A stretch of DNA of 64,000 nt from contig NZ_JACHIN010000004.1 in assembly GCF_014203235.1 (NCBI RefSeq), positions 1 through 64,000 on the forward strand, read 5' to 3'. The translations under genes were made by a program, and so were the position numbers. Within the stretch, counting starts at the first letter, position 1. Each line of letters opens with the position of its first letter. The notes beneath the pieces were generated by a model, which saw nothing but the letters and a program-made list of their open reading frames with translations, made no database searches and was not told where the DNA came from. Positions 24,151 to 33,163 of the stretch are shown in pieces. The DNA comes from Nonomuraea endophytica. GTDB lineage: Bacteria; Actinomycetota; Actinomycetes; Streptosporangiales; Streptosporangiaceae.

Positions 24151-24389
24151 AGGCTCTCCCGCCACCCGTCGTATTCCTCGGCCAGCGCCTCGACCTGGCC
24201 GGCCAGCTCCGCGGGCAGGTCCTCGACGACCACGACCCACTGGGCGTCCTCGGCGTCGTCCTCCCCCGCCAGGGTCTCCCGCACCACCCGCGGCACCTCG
24301 CCCAGCCACTCCCCCAGCGCCTCGGCCACCGCCTCGGCGTCATCCCGCTCACCGAACACCAGCAGGTTTCGCACAGCCCCGTCCTTCAT
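24147..24389 (-). CDS. Small acidic protein of unknown function
   Basis: An 80-residue acidic protein with several alpha-helical stretches (DDAEAVAEALGEWL, ELAGQVEALAEEYDGW) and a central strand QWVVVVEDL. I do not recognise a family with certainty; a distant likeness to RraB-type regulators is only a guess. It is divergent from the Uma2 gene with a 19-bp gap, so both transcripts must have very short or no leaders. Its 3' end overlaps the MFS stop codon. Confidence 0.5.
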   Translation of the reverse strand: MKDGAVRNLLVFGERDDAEAVAEALGEWLGEVPRVVRETLAGEDDAEDAQWVVVVEDLPAELAGQVEALAEEYDGWRESL

Positions 24390-24408
24390 AGATTGCTACC
24401 GTAGAACC

Positions 24409-25020
24409 ATGACGGCCGAAGCGGTGAGCATAGATATGCCTGAAAAGCCACCATCGCTTCCCGACTGGGTCTTCCCGCCCCCGGAAGGCTTCGTCGCGGA
24501 GGACCTCGATCACATTCCGGATTTGCCTGCGCACACAGAGTTGCTTGACGGAAGCTTGGTCTTCGTGAGTCCACAGGCTTCCTTCCACATGCGAGCGGTC
24601 TCCCTGGTCGAGATGAATCTCCGCCGGCTGGCGCCGAAGCACCTGCGCGTGCGTCGTGAGATGAATGTCATCCTGGGCCCCACCCAGCGCCCCGAGCCTG
24701 ACGTCAGCGTGATCCGTGCGGAGGCGGAGCAAGATCCCAATCAGACCTTCTACAAGGCAGGAGACGTCCTCCTCGTCGTCGAGGTCGTCTCGCCGGAGTC
24801 CAAGGACCGTGATCGGGACCGCAAACCCACCCTCTACGCGCGGGCGGGCATCCCCTACTTCTGGCGCGTCGAGAACGCAGAGGGCCAGATGATGGTCCAC
24901 GTCTACGCACTGGATCAGTCAACCAGGAGCTACACCCTCGCCGGAATCTTCCACGAGCGGCTCAAGGTGCCCGTGCCGTTCGACATCGACATCGACCTCA
25001 CCGAGATCGACCAGCTCTGA
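24409..25020 (+). CDS. Uma2-family (DUF820) PD-(D/E)XK protein
   Basis: The 203-residue product belongs to the restriction-endonuclease-like Uma2 fold common in actinobacteria and cyanobacteria. PEPDVSVI supplies the active-site aspartate, and LLVVEVVSPESKDRDRDRK the E-x-K-like pair, followed by LYARAGIPYFWRV. Nuclease activity is predicted from the fold; no biological role is established for most members. TACCGT lies 6 nt before the ATG, which fits a leaderless transcript. GC content is somewhat lower than in the flanking genes, so horizontal transfer is possible. Confidence 0.8.
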   Translation: MTAEAVSIDMPEKPPSLPDWVFPPPEGFVAEDLDHIPDLPAHTELLDGSLVFVSPQASFHMRAVSLVEMNLRRLAPKHLRVRREMNVILGPTQRPEPDVSVIRAEAEQDPNQTFYKAGDVLLVVEVVSPESKDRDRDRKPTLYARAGIPYFWRVENAEGQMMVHVYALDQSTRSYTLAGIFHERLKVPVPFDIDIDLTEIDQL

Positions 25021-25065
25021 GAAGGGCGGGCACGGCCGAGGCCATGCCCGCCCCCAAAGATCCCG

Positions 25066-27614
25066 TCAGGCTCCGCGTAGTGAAGCGCCCACGCGGTCGG
25101 CGGCCAGCGCGACCGCCGCGTCACGGGCCGCCGTCGTCTCCTCCACCGTCAGCGTCCGATCCGGTGCGCGGAAGCGCAGCGTGTAGGCCAGCGACTTGTT
25201 GCCCTCGCCCACCTGCGCCCCGGTGTAGACGTCGAACAAGCGGATCGACTCCAGCAGTTCGCCCGCCCCCTCGCGCAGCGCGGCGGCCACCTCGGCTTCC
25301 GGGGTGTCGGCGGCGACGATCAGGGCGACGTCCTGGGTGGCCACCGGGTAGGAGGACACGGCGGGCGCGTCGACCGGGCCCCGCAAGGTCAGGCGGCTCA
25401 GCTCCAGCTCCATCGCGCAGGTGCGCGGCGGCAGGCCGTAGGCCTCGATGACGCGCGGGTGCAGCTCGCCCGCGTGGCCCACCAGCGTGTCGCCGGAGTA
25501 GAGGGCGGCGCAGCGGCCCGGGTGCCACGGCTCGTGCTGGTCGGCGGCGATCCGCAGCTCCACCCCTGCCTGCGCGGCCGCCAGCCTGGCCGCCTCGACG
25601 GCGTCGGCCCAGGTGGCCTGACGGCCCTTGCCCCACCAGCCGGAGCGGTCGAACTCACCGGCCAGCACGACGGCCAGCCGTTCCGGCTGGGCGGGCAGCG
25701 CGGCCTCCAGCGCGGCGAGCTCCTCCTCGGTGGGGGCGCGCTCCACGCCGAAGACCGGCGCGGCCGAGGGGGCGTCCGGCTTGGCGCGGTAGACCAGGCC
25801 GGACTCGAACAGCGCCACGTCGGGGAAGCCCCGGCCCACGTTGCGCACCAGCGTCTTGAGCAGGCCGGGCAGCAGCGTGGTGCGCATGTACGGCTCGTCG
25901 TCGGAGATCGGGTTCGTCAGCCGGGTGGCCCGCCTGCGGTCGTCGTCGGCGGGCAACTGCAGGTTGTCGAGGTCGGCCTGCCCGATGAACGGGTAGGACA
26001 GCACCTCCACGTAACCGTGGGCGGCCAGCACCCGCCCGACCCGCCGGCGCAGCCGCTGCGTCTCGGTGAGTCCGGCGCCCGCGGGCGCCTTGGGCAGCAC
26101 CGACGGCAGCCCCTCATACCCTTCGAGCCGGATGACCTCCTCGGCCAGATCGGCCGGGTCGGTCAGGTCGGTGCGCCACGACGGCGGCGTCACGGTGATC
26201 ATGTCGGGGCCGGTGACGGCCAGCCTGGCCGCGATCTCGCCGCCGGTGACCACCGCTGTCGGCGCCACGCCGCCCCGGCGGATCGCCGGGTCGTCGCCGT
26301 CGGTGACCGTGCAGCCGACCTGCTCCAGCCGCCGCACCACGGTCTCCTTCGGGTACGGCACGCCGCCCACCTGACCCGGGTAGCCGGCCGGGATGGCGAT
26401 GCGCGCCGGCTCGACCTCGACCTCGGCGTGGGTGAGCCCCGGCTGGATGGCGGCGCCGCCCAGCTCGGCCAGCATGGTGACCGCCCGCCAGGTGGCGACC
26501 AGCGGCAGCTCGCGGTCGACGCCGCGTTCGAAGCGCTTGGACGACTCCGAGACCAGGTTGTGGGCGCGCGACTCGCGCGAGATGCCGGGCGCGGAGAAGT
26601 GTGCTGCCTCGATGACCACGTCGGTGGTCGTCTCGGAGATCTCGGTGGCCAGGCCGCCCATGGTGCCGGCCATCGAGATCGGCCCGGACTGGTCGGTGAT
26701 GAGGATGTCCTCGGGGTGGAGCTCGCGCACCACGTGGTCGAGGGTCTCCAGGCGCTCGCCGGGCTCGGCGCGGCGTACGACGATCTCGCCGGTGAGCTTG
26801 GCCCGGTCGAACGCGTGCAGCGGCTGGCCCAGCTCCAGCATCACGTAGTTGGTGATGTCGACGGCCAGCGAGACCGGCCGCATGCCGGCGCGCGTCAGCC
26901 GTACCCGCATCCAGAGGGGACTCTGCGCGTCCGGGTCGAAGCCGCGCACCTCGCGCAGCACGAACCGGTCGCAGGCGGTGGCGTCGGCGATCCACGCCGG
27001 CCACGCCTCCTCGGTGGCGGCGGGCGGCTGGAGGTCGGCGGGGTCGCGGAACGGGACGCCGAAGGCGATGGCCGCCTCGCGGGCCACGCCGCGCATCGAC
27101 ATCGCGTAGCTGATGTCGGGGGTGATCTCCATCTCGATGACGTCGTCGCGCAGGCCGAGCAGCTCGACCACGTCGGCGCCGATGGGCGTCTCGGACGGCA
27201 GCACCATGATGCCGTCGTGGCCCTCGCCGAGGCCGAGCTCACGCTCGGAGCAGATCATGCCCTCGGACAGCCTGCCGTAGGTCTTGCGCGAGCCGACCTC
27301 GAAACCGCCGGGCAGCACCCCGCCGGGCAGCACGACCGGGACGCGGTCGCCGGCCTCGAAGTTGACGGCGCCGCAGATGATCTCGCGCGGCGTGGCCTCG
27401 CCGACCTCGACCTTGCAGTGGCGGATCGGCTTCTTGAAGCCGGTGAGCTCCTCGAACTCGAGGACCTCACCGACGACGACGTTCTTGACGTCGTGGCCGT
27501 GGGAGATGATCCGCTCCAGCTTGAGCCCGGCGGCGGTCAGCCGCTCGGCGACCTCGTGGGCGGTGACCGGCGGCAGATCGACGTACTCCCGCAGCCAGGA
27601 AAGCGGGGCCTTCA

Positions 27615-27615
<1 letters not shown>
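25066..27615 (-). CDS. pheT: Phenylalanyl-tRNA synthetase beta chain
   Basis: The 849-residue beta subunit of the alpha2-beta2 enzyme. The N-terminal part has the OB-fold tRNA-binding domain (VVGEVLEFEELTGFKKP, then GMICSERELGLGEGHDGI), followed by the B3/B4 editing domain (ACDRFVLREVRGF), B5 (GYPGQVGG...VVRRLEQVGC) and a C-terminal ferredoxin-like anticodon-binding domain (YPVATQDVALIV). It overlaps the pheS stop by 1 nt (TGATG). In many actinobacteria argC follows directly; here about 7.4 kb of other genes intervene. Confidence 0.96.
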
Positions 27616-28778
<1,163 letters not shown>

Positions 28779-29861
28779 CTACGCGAAGTCAGGCGTGCCG
28801 GTGGGCAACATAAATCGGAACTCGGCCCCGCCCTCGGGAGCACGCTGCACGGTGATCGTCCCGCCGTGCGCCTCGACCAGGCCCTTGACGATGAACAGGC
28901 CAAGACCGGTGCCGCCGCGCCGGCGGCTGTTGCCGCGCCAGAACTGCCGGAAGACGCGCGTGGCCAGCTCGGGGCGGATGCCCTCACCCTGGTCGCGCAC
29001 AGACACGGCTACTCCATAGTCGACGGCTTGGACGTCAATGCTCACGGTTCCGCGTCCGTGCCGCAAAGCGTTTTCCACCAGGTTACCGAGAATCTGGTCG
29101 ATCTTGTCCTGGTCGAGCCACGTCTCGGGCAGTTGGTCGCCGGCGGTGAGCCGGAAGCGGTCCTCGGGCTCGCCGGCGGCCACGCGCCCGGCGATGATCC
29201 GGCGCACCCGCGCGGGCACGTCGACGACCTGGCGGTGCACCTCCATGCGGCCCGACTCGATGCGCGAGACGTCGAGCAGCTCGGTGATCAGCCGGGTGAC
29301 GCGGTCGGCGTCGGTGTTGATGGTGTCGAGCATGACGCGCTTCTGCTCGTCGGTGAACCGGCTCCACTTGGCCAGCAGCGTCGCGGTGAAGCCCTTGACG
29401 CTGGTCAGCGGCGAGCGCAGCTCGTGGGCGACGGTCGAGACCAGGTCGGCGCGGCTGCGTTCGAGCCGGGCGCGGGCGCCGCCGTGGCGCAGGACGATCG
29501 TGACCCGCTCGACGTCGCCGCGGCGCTCGGGCTCGCGCACCAGCCGGGCGGTCACGTGGAGCTCCTGGCCGCCGGGCAGGTGCAGGGGGCGTTCCGGGAC
29601 GCGGGTGCGGGTGCGCAGCCCGCCCTCCGGGTCGAGCGCCTTCCACCATTCGCGGCCGTCGTGGTCGCGCAGCGGGAAGACGTCGTTCATGTGCCGGCCG
29701 ACCGCCCGCTCCACGGGCACTCCCGTGAGCCTCGCGGCCGCCTTGTTGAGCGCCAGCACCCTGCCGAACCTGTCGGTCACGATGACCCCGTCAGGAAGGT
29801 CGTCGATGCCGATCGTGCACACGGAGGCCACCACCCGACCTTCGCTGTCTTCGCCGTGCAC
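28779..29861 (-). CDS. PAS-domain sensor histidine kinase
   Basis: The 360-residue soluble kinase has an N-terminal PAS domain (DDLPDGVIVTDRFGRVLALNKAAARLTG), the H-box with the phosphorylated histidine in STVAHELRSPLTS, and a HATPase domain with N-box LVENALRHG, G1 VRDQGEGI and G2 GGTGLGLFIVKG. There are no membrane helices, so it should sense a cytoplasmic signal. No response regulator lies nearby; it is an orphan. The start is a GTG after GAGGAGG. It is 66 nt from pheS on the same strand. Confidence 0.88.
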   Translation of the reverse strand: MHGEDSEGRVVASVCTIGIDDLPDGVIVTDRFGRVLALNKAAARLTGVPVERAVGRHMNDVFPLRDHDGREWWKALDPEGGLRTRTRVPERPLHLPGGQELHVTARLVREPERRGDVERVTIVLRHGGARARLERSRADLVSTVAHELRSPLTSVKGFTATLLAKWSRFTDEQKRVMLDTINTDADRVTRLITELLDVSRIESGRMEVHRQVVDVPARVRRIIAGRVAAGEPEDRFRLTAGDQLPETWLDQDKIDQILGNLVENALRHGRGTVSIDVQAVDYGVAVSVRDQGEGIRPELATRVFRQFWRGNSRRRGGTGLGLFIVKGLVEAHGGTITVQRAPEGGAEFRFMLPTGTPDFA

Positions 29862-29910
29862 GACCCCGCCTCCTCGACTACATGGCCGACAATAGCGGGT
29901 TTCCGCGCCC

Positions 29911-30726
29911 CTAGGGCACCCGCTGAGCGCGTGCGGACGCGTAGAGACACACTGCTGCCGCGGTGGCCAGGTTGAGGCTCTCGGCCTGCCCGTAGATGGG
30001 CACCCGCACCACGTCGTCGGCCAGCGCGCGCACCTCTTCCGGCAGCCCCCACGCCTCGTTGCCGAAGATCCACGCCGTCGGCCCGGACAGATCCACGTCG
30101 TCGAGGGTGCGCTCGCCCGCGCCGTCCGCGGCCAGCACCCGCAGCCCCTTGTCCTTGATTGCCTGTACGGCTCCCGCCACCGGGCTGCCGATCACCACCG
30201 GCAGGTGGAACAGGCTGCCGGCGCTGGCGCGTACGCACTTGCCGTTGTAGGGGTCCACGGAAGCGTCGGTGAAAACCACGGAATCGGCCCCTGCCGCGTC
30301 GGCCGCCCGCATCACGGTGCCGGCGTTGCCCGGATCGCGCACGTGCGCGAGCACCGCCACCAGGCGGGGGTCGCCGCCGAGGGCCTCCTCCAGCGGGACG
30401 TGCACGAAGCGGCAGATGGCCAGCAGCCCCTGCGGGGTGACCGTCTGCGAGAGCTCGGCCATCACCTCGCCGCTGGCGCGGTGCACCGGCAGGTCGCGCG
30501 CGAGCGCCTCGTCGACCAGGTCGGGGTGGCGCTGCTCGGCCTCGGCGGTGGCGAACAGCTCCAGCGTCACGCCGTCGAGCTTGAGCGCCTCGCGCACTGC
30601 CTGCGGGCCCTCGGCCACGAACCTGCGGTCCTGGTCGCGGAAGGAGCGCTTGGCCAGGCGCCTGGCCGCCTTCACCCGCGGCGCCCTGATGTTGGTCAGC
30701 TCCACGTTGTCGTCCCCCAGTGCCAT
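29911..30726 (-). CDS. SpoU (TrmH/TsnR)-family RNA 2'-O-methyltransferase
   Basis: A SPOUT methyltransferase of 271 residues with the N-terminal substrate-binding part (ARRLAKRSFRDQDRRFVAEGPQAVREAL), motif 1 VRDPGNAGTVMRAADAAG, motif 2 IFGNEAWGLPEEV and motif 3 ESLNLATAAAVCLY. It should methylate a ribose in rRNA or tRNA; the target is unknown. The ATG at 30726 is 3 nt after the T-run of the rplT terminator, so expression depends on read-through, or on a start without a normal leader. The position beside rplT and pheS is conserved in actinobacteria. Confidence 0.88.
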   Translation of the reverse strand: MALGDDNVELTNIRAPRVKAARRLAKRSFRDQDRRFVAEGPQAVREALKLDGVTLELFATAEAEQRHPDLVDEALARDLPVHRASGEVMAELSQTVTPQGLLAICRFVHVPLEEALGGDPRLVAVLAHVRDPGNAGTVMRAADAAGADSVVFTDASVDPYNGKCVRASAGSLFHLPVVIGSPVAGAVQAIKDKGLRVLAADGAGERTLDDVDLSGPTAWIFGNEAWGLPEEVRALADDVVRVPIYGQAESLNLATAAAVCLYASARAQRVP

Positions 30727-30728
30727 GC

Positions 30729-30754
30729 AAAAAGGGCCCACCGGAGGTGGGCCC
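30729..30754 (-). terminator. Terminator after rplT
   Basis: A perfect 9-bp stem, GGGCCCACC/GGTGGGCCC with loop of 3 nt, is followed on the minus strand by five T residues. It ends the infC-rpmI-rplT unit and lies directly against the start codon of the SpoU methyltransferase. Confidence 0.85.
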
Positions 30755-30769
30755 CTTGACCGTAAAACC

Positions 30770-31153
30770 TCAGCTCGCGGCCGGCGCGTTCACGTTCGCC
30801 GGCAGCGCCTTCTTGGCGGCCTCGACGAGCGTGGCGAAGGTCTGGCTGTCGTTCACCGCGAGGTCGGCGAGGATCTTGCGGTCGACCTCGATGTGGGCCA
30901 GACGCAGTCCCTGGATCAGGCGGTTGTAAGTCATGCCGTTCTGACGGGCGGCGGCGTTGATCCGCTGGATCCACAGACGGCGGAACGCACCCTTACGGTC
31001 CTTGCGGTCCCGATAGGCGTACGTCATCGAGTGGAGCATCTGCTCCTTGGCCTTGCGGTAGAGCCGCGACCGCTGGCCGCGGTAGCCCGCCGCCCGCTCG
31101 AGGACGACCTTGCGCTTCTTCTTGGCGTTGAGCGCCCGCTTCACGCGTGCCAT
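30770..31153 (-). CDS. rplT: 50S ribosomal protein L20
   Basis: An early 50S assembly protein binding 23S rRNA. The 127-residue product begins [26 protein letters not shown] and has [26 protein letters not shown] and [18 protein letters not shown], the standard L20 pattern. A GGGGAG site precedes the ATG. In other bacteria L20 represses its own operon through the leader RNA; whether it binds the hairpins in this operon is not known. Confidence 0.97.
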   Translation of the reverse strand: MARVKRALNAKKKRKVVLERAAGYRGQRSRLYRKAKEQMLHSMTYAYRDRKDRKGAFRRLWIQRINAAARQNGMTYNRLIQGLRLAHIEVDRKILADLAVNDSQTFATLVEAAKKALPANVNAPAAS

Positions 31154-31177
31154 GTTGTATCTCCCCGGGGGTTCGCG

Positions 31178-31372
31178 CTACTTAGCGAGCAGCTTCTTGA
31201 TCTTCTTGACGTCGTTGTCGGACACAACCACTTCGCCCTTGAGACGGCGCGTCAGCGTGGAGGACTTCCACTCGTTGTAGTGCGCGCGAGCGGCACGACG
31301 GCGCTTGACCTTGCCGGTGCCGGTAAGCCGGAACCGCTTCTTCGCACCGCTGTGCGTCTTCATCTTCGGCAT
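31178..31372 (-). CDS. rpmI: 50S ribosomal protein L35
   Basis: A small basic 50S protein of 64 residues: [25 protein letters not shown] at the N-terminus and [13 protein letters not shown] at the end. It lies 24 nt before rplT and 130 nt after infC in the usual infC-rpmI-rplT order. Confidence 0.97.
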   Translation of the reverse strand: MPKMKTHSGAKKRFRLTGTGKVKRRRAARAHYNEWKSSTLTRRLKGEVVVSDNDVKKIKKLLAK

Positions 31373-31408
31373 CTCGCCGTCTCTCCCTCAATTCGTCCGT
31401 GCCGGTGG

Positions 31409-31433
31409 CCGGGTCGGTGCAGGGCCGACCCGG
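31409..31433 (-). other. Stem-loop between infC and rpmI
   Basis: A perfect 9-bp stem (CCGGGTCGG / CCGACCCGG) with a 7-nt loop lies in the 130-nt infC-rpmI gap, about 37 nt before the rpmI start. There is no T-run, so a processing site, a protein-binding site (for example L20) or partial termination are all possible. Confidence 0.5.
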
Positions 31434-31502
31434 TCGCGGCGTCTTCGTTACGGCAGTGGCGTCGTTCGGGGGTTGCCGTGTAAGGCTAACCCGAACCGCG
31501 GG

Positions 31503-32129
31503 TCACGCTTCCTGTGCGGAAACTTCCTCACTCGGTGCGGAAGCTTCCTCGCCCGGAGAAGGCTCCTCGCCGCCACGCTGTGCCTTGGCTGCGGCCTTTT
31601 CGGCCTTGGCCTCGGCCTTCTTCTTGTGCGGACCGATCACCATGATCATGTTTCGGCCGTCCTGCTTGGGCTGGGACTCCACGAAGCCGAGCTCCGTGAC
31701 ATCCTCCGCCAGCTTCTGCAGGAGCCGGAAGCCCAGCTCGGGACGCGACTGCTCACGTCCGCGGAACATGATCGTGACTTTGACCTTGTCTCCCGCCTTG
31801 AGGAACCGCACCACGTGACCCTTCTTGGTCTCGTAGTCGTGCGGGTCGATCTTCGGCCGGAGCTTGATCTCCTTGATGATCGTGTGCGCCTGATTCTTGC
31901 GCGCTTCGCGCGCCTTCATCGCGGACTCGTACTTGAATTTTCCGTAGTCCATGAGCTTGCACACGGGCGGTCGAGCCGTGGCCGCGACCTCGACGAGGTC
32001 GAGGTCGGCCTCCTGGGCGAGCTTGAGGGCGTCGTGAATGGAGACGATGCCGACCTGCTCGCCGTTCGGGCCCACGAGGCGAACCTCGGGAACTCGGATA
32101 CGCTCGTTGATGCGGGGCTCAGTGCTGAT
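31503..32129 (-). CDS. infC: Translation initiation factor IF-3, probable AUC start
   Basis: The 208-residue factor keeps 30S and 50S subunits apart and checks start codons. The N-domain ([17 protein letters not shown], then [14 protein letters not shown]) and the C-domain ([18 protein letters not shown], then [12 protein letters not shown] and [11 protein letters not shown]) are complete; a charged tail rich in A, E and K follows. No ATG or GTG lies at the conserved beginning ISTEPRIN. The codon there is ATC (32127-32129), 4 nt after AGGAGG, so I take AUC as the start, as in infC genes whose rare start allows self-repression. An ATG 73 codons upstream in frame would translate the structured leader and is unlikely. 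Confidence 0.88.
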   Translation of the reverse strand: MSTEPRINERIRVPEVRLVGPNGEQVGIVSIHDALKLAQEADLDLVEVAATARPPVCKLMDYGKFKYESAMKAREARKNQAHTIIKEIKLRPKIDPHDYETKKGHVVRFLKAGDKVKVTIMFRGREQSRPELGFRLLQKLAEDVTELGFVESQPKQDGRNMIMVIGPHKKKAEAKAEKAAAKAQRGGEEPSPGEEASAPSEEVSAQEA

Positions 32130-32199
32130 GGGGCCTCCTAGGTTTGCGTCCCTACGTGCTCGTCGTGCCGAGAGCTTCGCACGTACATGCCTGTACACG

Positions 32200-32228
32200 C
32201 GAAAAGCCCCGCACGTCGCGCATGCGGG
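32200..32228 (-). terminator. Terminator-like hairpin (attenuator) in infC leader
   Basis: On the minus strand GCCCCGCA and TGCGGGGC form a perfect 8-bp stem with a 9-nt loop, followed by TTTT. It lies about 70 nt before the infC start codon, so transcription of infC must pass it. This is the layout of an attenuator. Confidence 0.6.
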
Positions 32229-32423
32229 GCCACTGAGCTCGTCGGCTTCGTGGCCGTAAGCTCCCCGGAGTAGTCCGGCGTGATCCTGGACCCGGCCGCC
32301 GGGCGGCGACTCAGGTGGGAGGTAGACCTCCGCTTGCGCGTCCAGCAAGGCATGCCGGACCGATCAGGGAGTTACGTTACCACAACACACCGAGTTCCTC
32401 GAATCATCCCGAGCCGGGAGCGT

Positions 32424-32481
32424 CGACTTGCTATCACTGTGTGTTACCGGGCCGACTTGCTAATCTAGACAGACTAGACAG
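32424..32481 (+). promoter_or_regulatory. Direct repeats upstream of the antitoxin gene
   Basis: CGACTTGCTA occurs at 32424-32433 and 32453-32462. It is followed by CTAGACAGA/CTAGACAGG (32465-32481), a 9-bp direct repeat just before the AGGAGG of the antitoxin. TAATCT (32461-32466) could be its -10. Phd/YefM-type antitoxins usually repress their own promoter; these repeats are candidate operators. Confidence 0.45.
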
Positions 32482-32492
32482 GAGGCGGGTCC

Positions 32493-32750
32493 ATGTCCTC
32501 ATGGCAGCTCCAGGAGGCCAAGCAGCGCTTCAGCGAGGTGGTGCGGCGGGCACACGACGAAGGCCCCCAGATCGTCACCCGGCACGGCGAGGACGTCGCC
32601 GTGATCATCGACATGGCCGAGTACCGGCGCCTCAAGGGCGGAGAACCCGACTTCAAGGAGTTCCTCATGTCCGGGCCCGACCTCAGCGACCTCGACCTCA
32701 CCCGGTCCCGCGATCTGCCCCGCGAGGTCGACCTGGGGACCGACTGGTGA
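32493..32750 (+). CDS. Phd/YefM-type antitoxin
   Basis: An 85-residue antitoxin. The N-terminal Phd/YefM DNA-binding fold shows WQLQEAKQRFSEVVRRA and GPQIVTRHGEDVAVIIDMAEYRRL; the C-terminal 30 residues are acidic and probably unfolded until they wrap the toxin. The ATG follows AGGAGG. Its stop overlaps the toxin GTG as GTGA, so translation is coupled. Confidence 0.88.
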   Translation: MSSWQLQEAKQRFSEVVRRAHDEGPQIVTRHGEDVAVIIDMAEYRRLKGGEPDFKEFLMSGPDLSDLDLTRSRDLPREVDLGTDW

Positions 32751-33163
32751 CCTACCTGCTGGACACCAACGTCGTCTCGGAGATGACCAAGCGCCACCGG
32801 GATCCGGGGGTGGCCGCCTGGCTGGAGACGATCAACGGGCCGACGCTCTACCTGAGCGTCCTGGTCATGGGTGAGATCCGCAAGGGCATCGAGCTCTCCA
32901 GGCGCCACGACCCGGTGCAGGCCGCCGCGCACGAGGCCTGGCTCACCAGGCTTCAGGCCGAGTTCGCCACGCGGATCCTGCCCGTCACCACCGAGGTGGC
33001 CGAGGAGTGGGGCCGGTTCAACGCCATCCGCCCCATTCCCGTCGTCGACGGGCTCATGGCCGCCACCGCGCGTACCCGCAACTGGACGCTCGTCACCCGG
33101 AACGTCAAGGACTTCAACGGGCTCGACCTGCGGATCGTCAATCCATTCGACTGGCCCGTCTGA
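32747..33163 (+). CDS. vapC: VapC-type PIN-domain toxin
   Basis: A 138-residue PIN ribonuclease. It begins VTYLLDTNVVSEM with the first acidic residue D6, continues with LSVLVMGEIRKGIEL (second acidic residue in GEI), and has the late acidic residue in PVVDGLMAATARTRNWTLVTRNVKDF. All four usual positions look intact, so the toxin should be active on RNA. Partnering with a Phd-type antitoxin (FitAB/VapBC mix) is common. The last 26 nt overlap aroE on the other strand. Confidence 0.9.
   Translation: MTYLLDTNVVSEMTKRHRDPGVAAWLETINGPTLYLSVLVMGEIRKGIELSRRHDPVQAAAHEAWLTRLQAEFATRILPVTTEVAEEWGRFNAIRPIPVVDGLMAATARTRNWTLVTRNVKDFNGLDLRIVNPFDWPV

Larger units (their letters stand above)
32130..32492 (-). 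promoter_or_regulatory. infC 5' leader and divergent promoter region
   Basis: This 363-bp gap without genes holds the infC leader on the minus strand and the toxin-antitoxin promoter on the plus strand. A possible infC -10 is TAACGT (32374-32379, minus); its -35 is weak. The leader would be about 240 nt, with a GC-rich stem region (about 32275-32340), then the terminator-like hairpin at 32200-32228, then the ribosome binding site AGGAGG before the AUC. Confidence 0.5.

Noticed and set aside
32130..32348. N-terminal extension of IF3 from an ATG at 32348
   Set aside because: The added 73 residues would be translated from a hairpin-rich leader and do not resemble IF3. AGGAGG before the ATC marks the true start.
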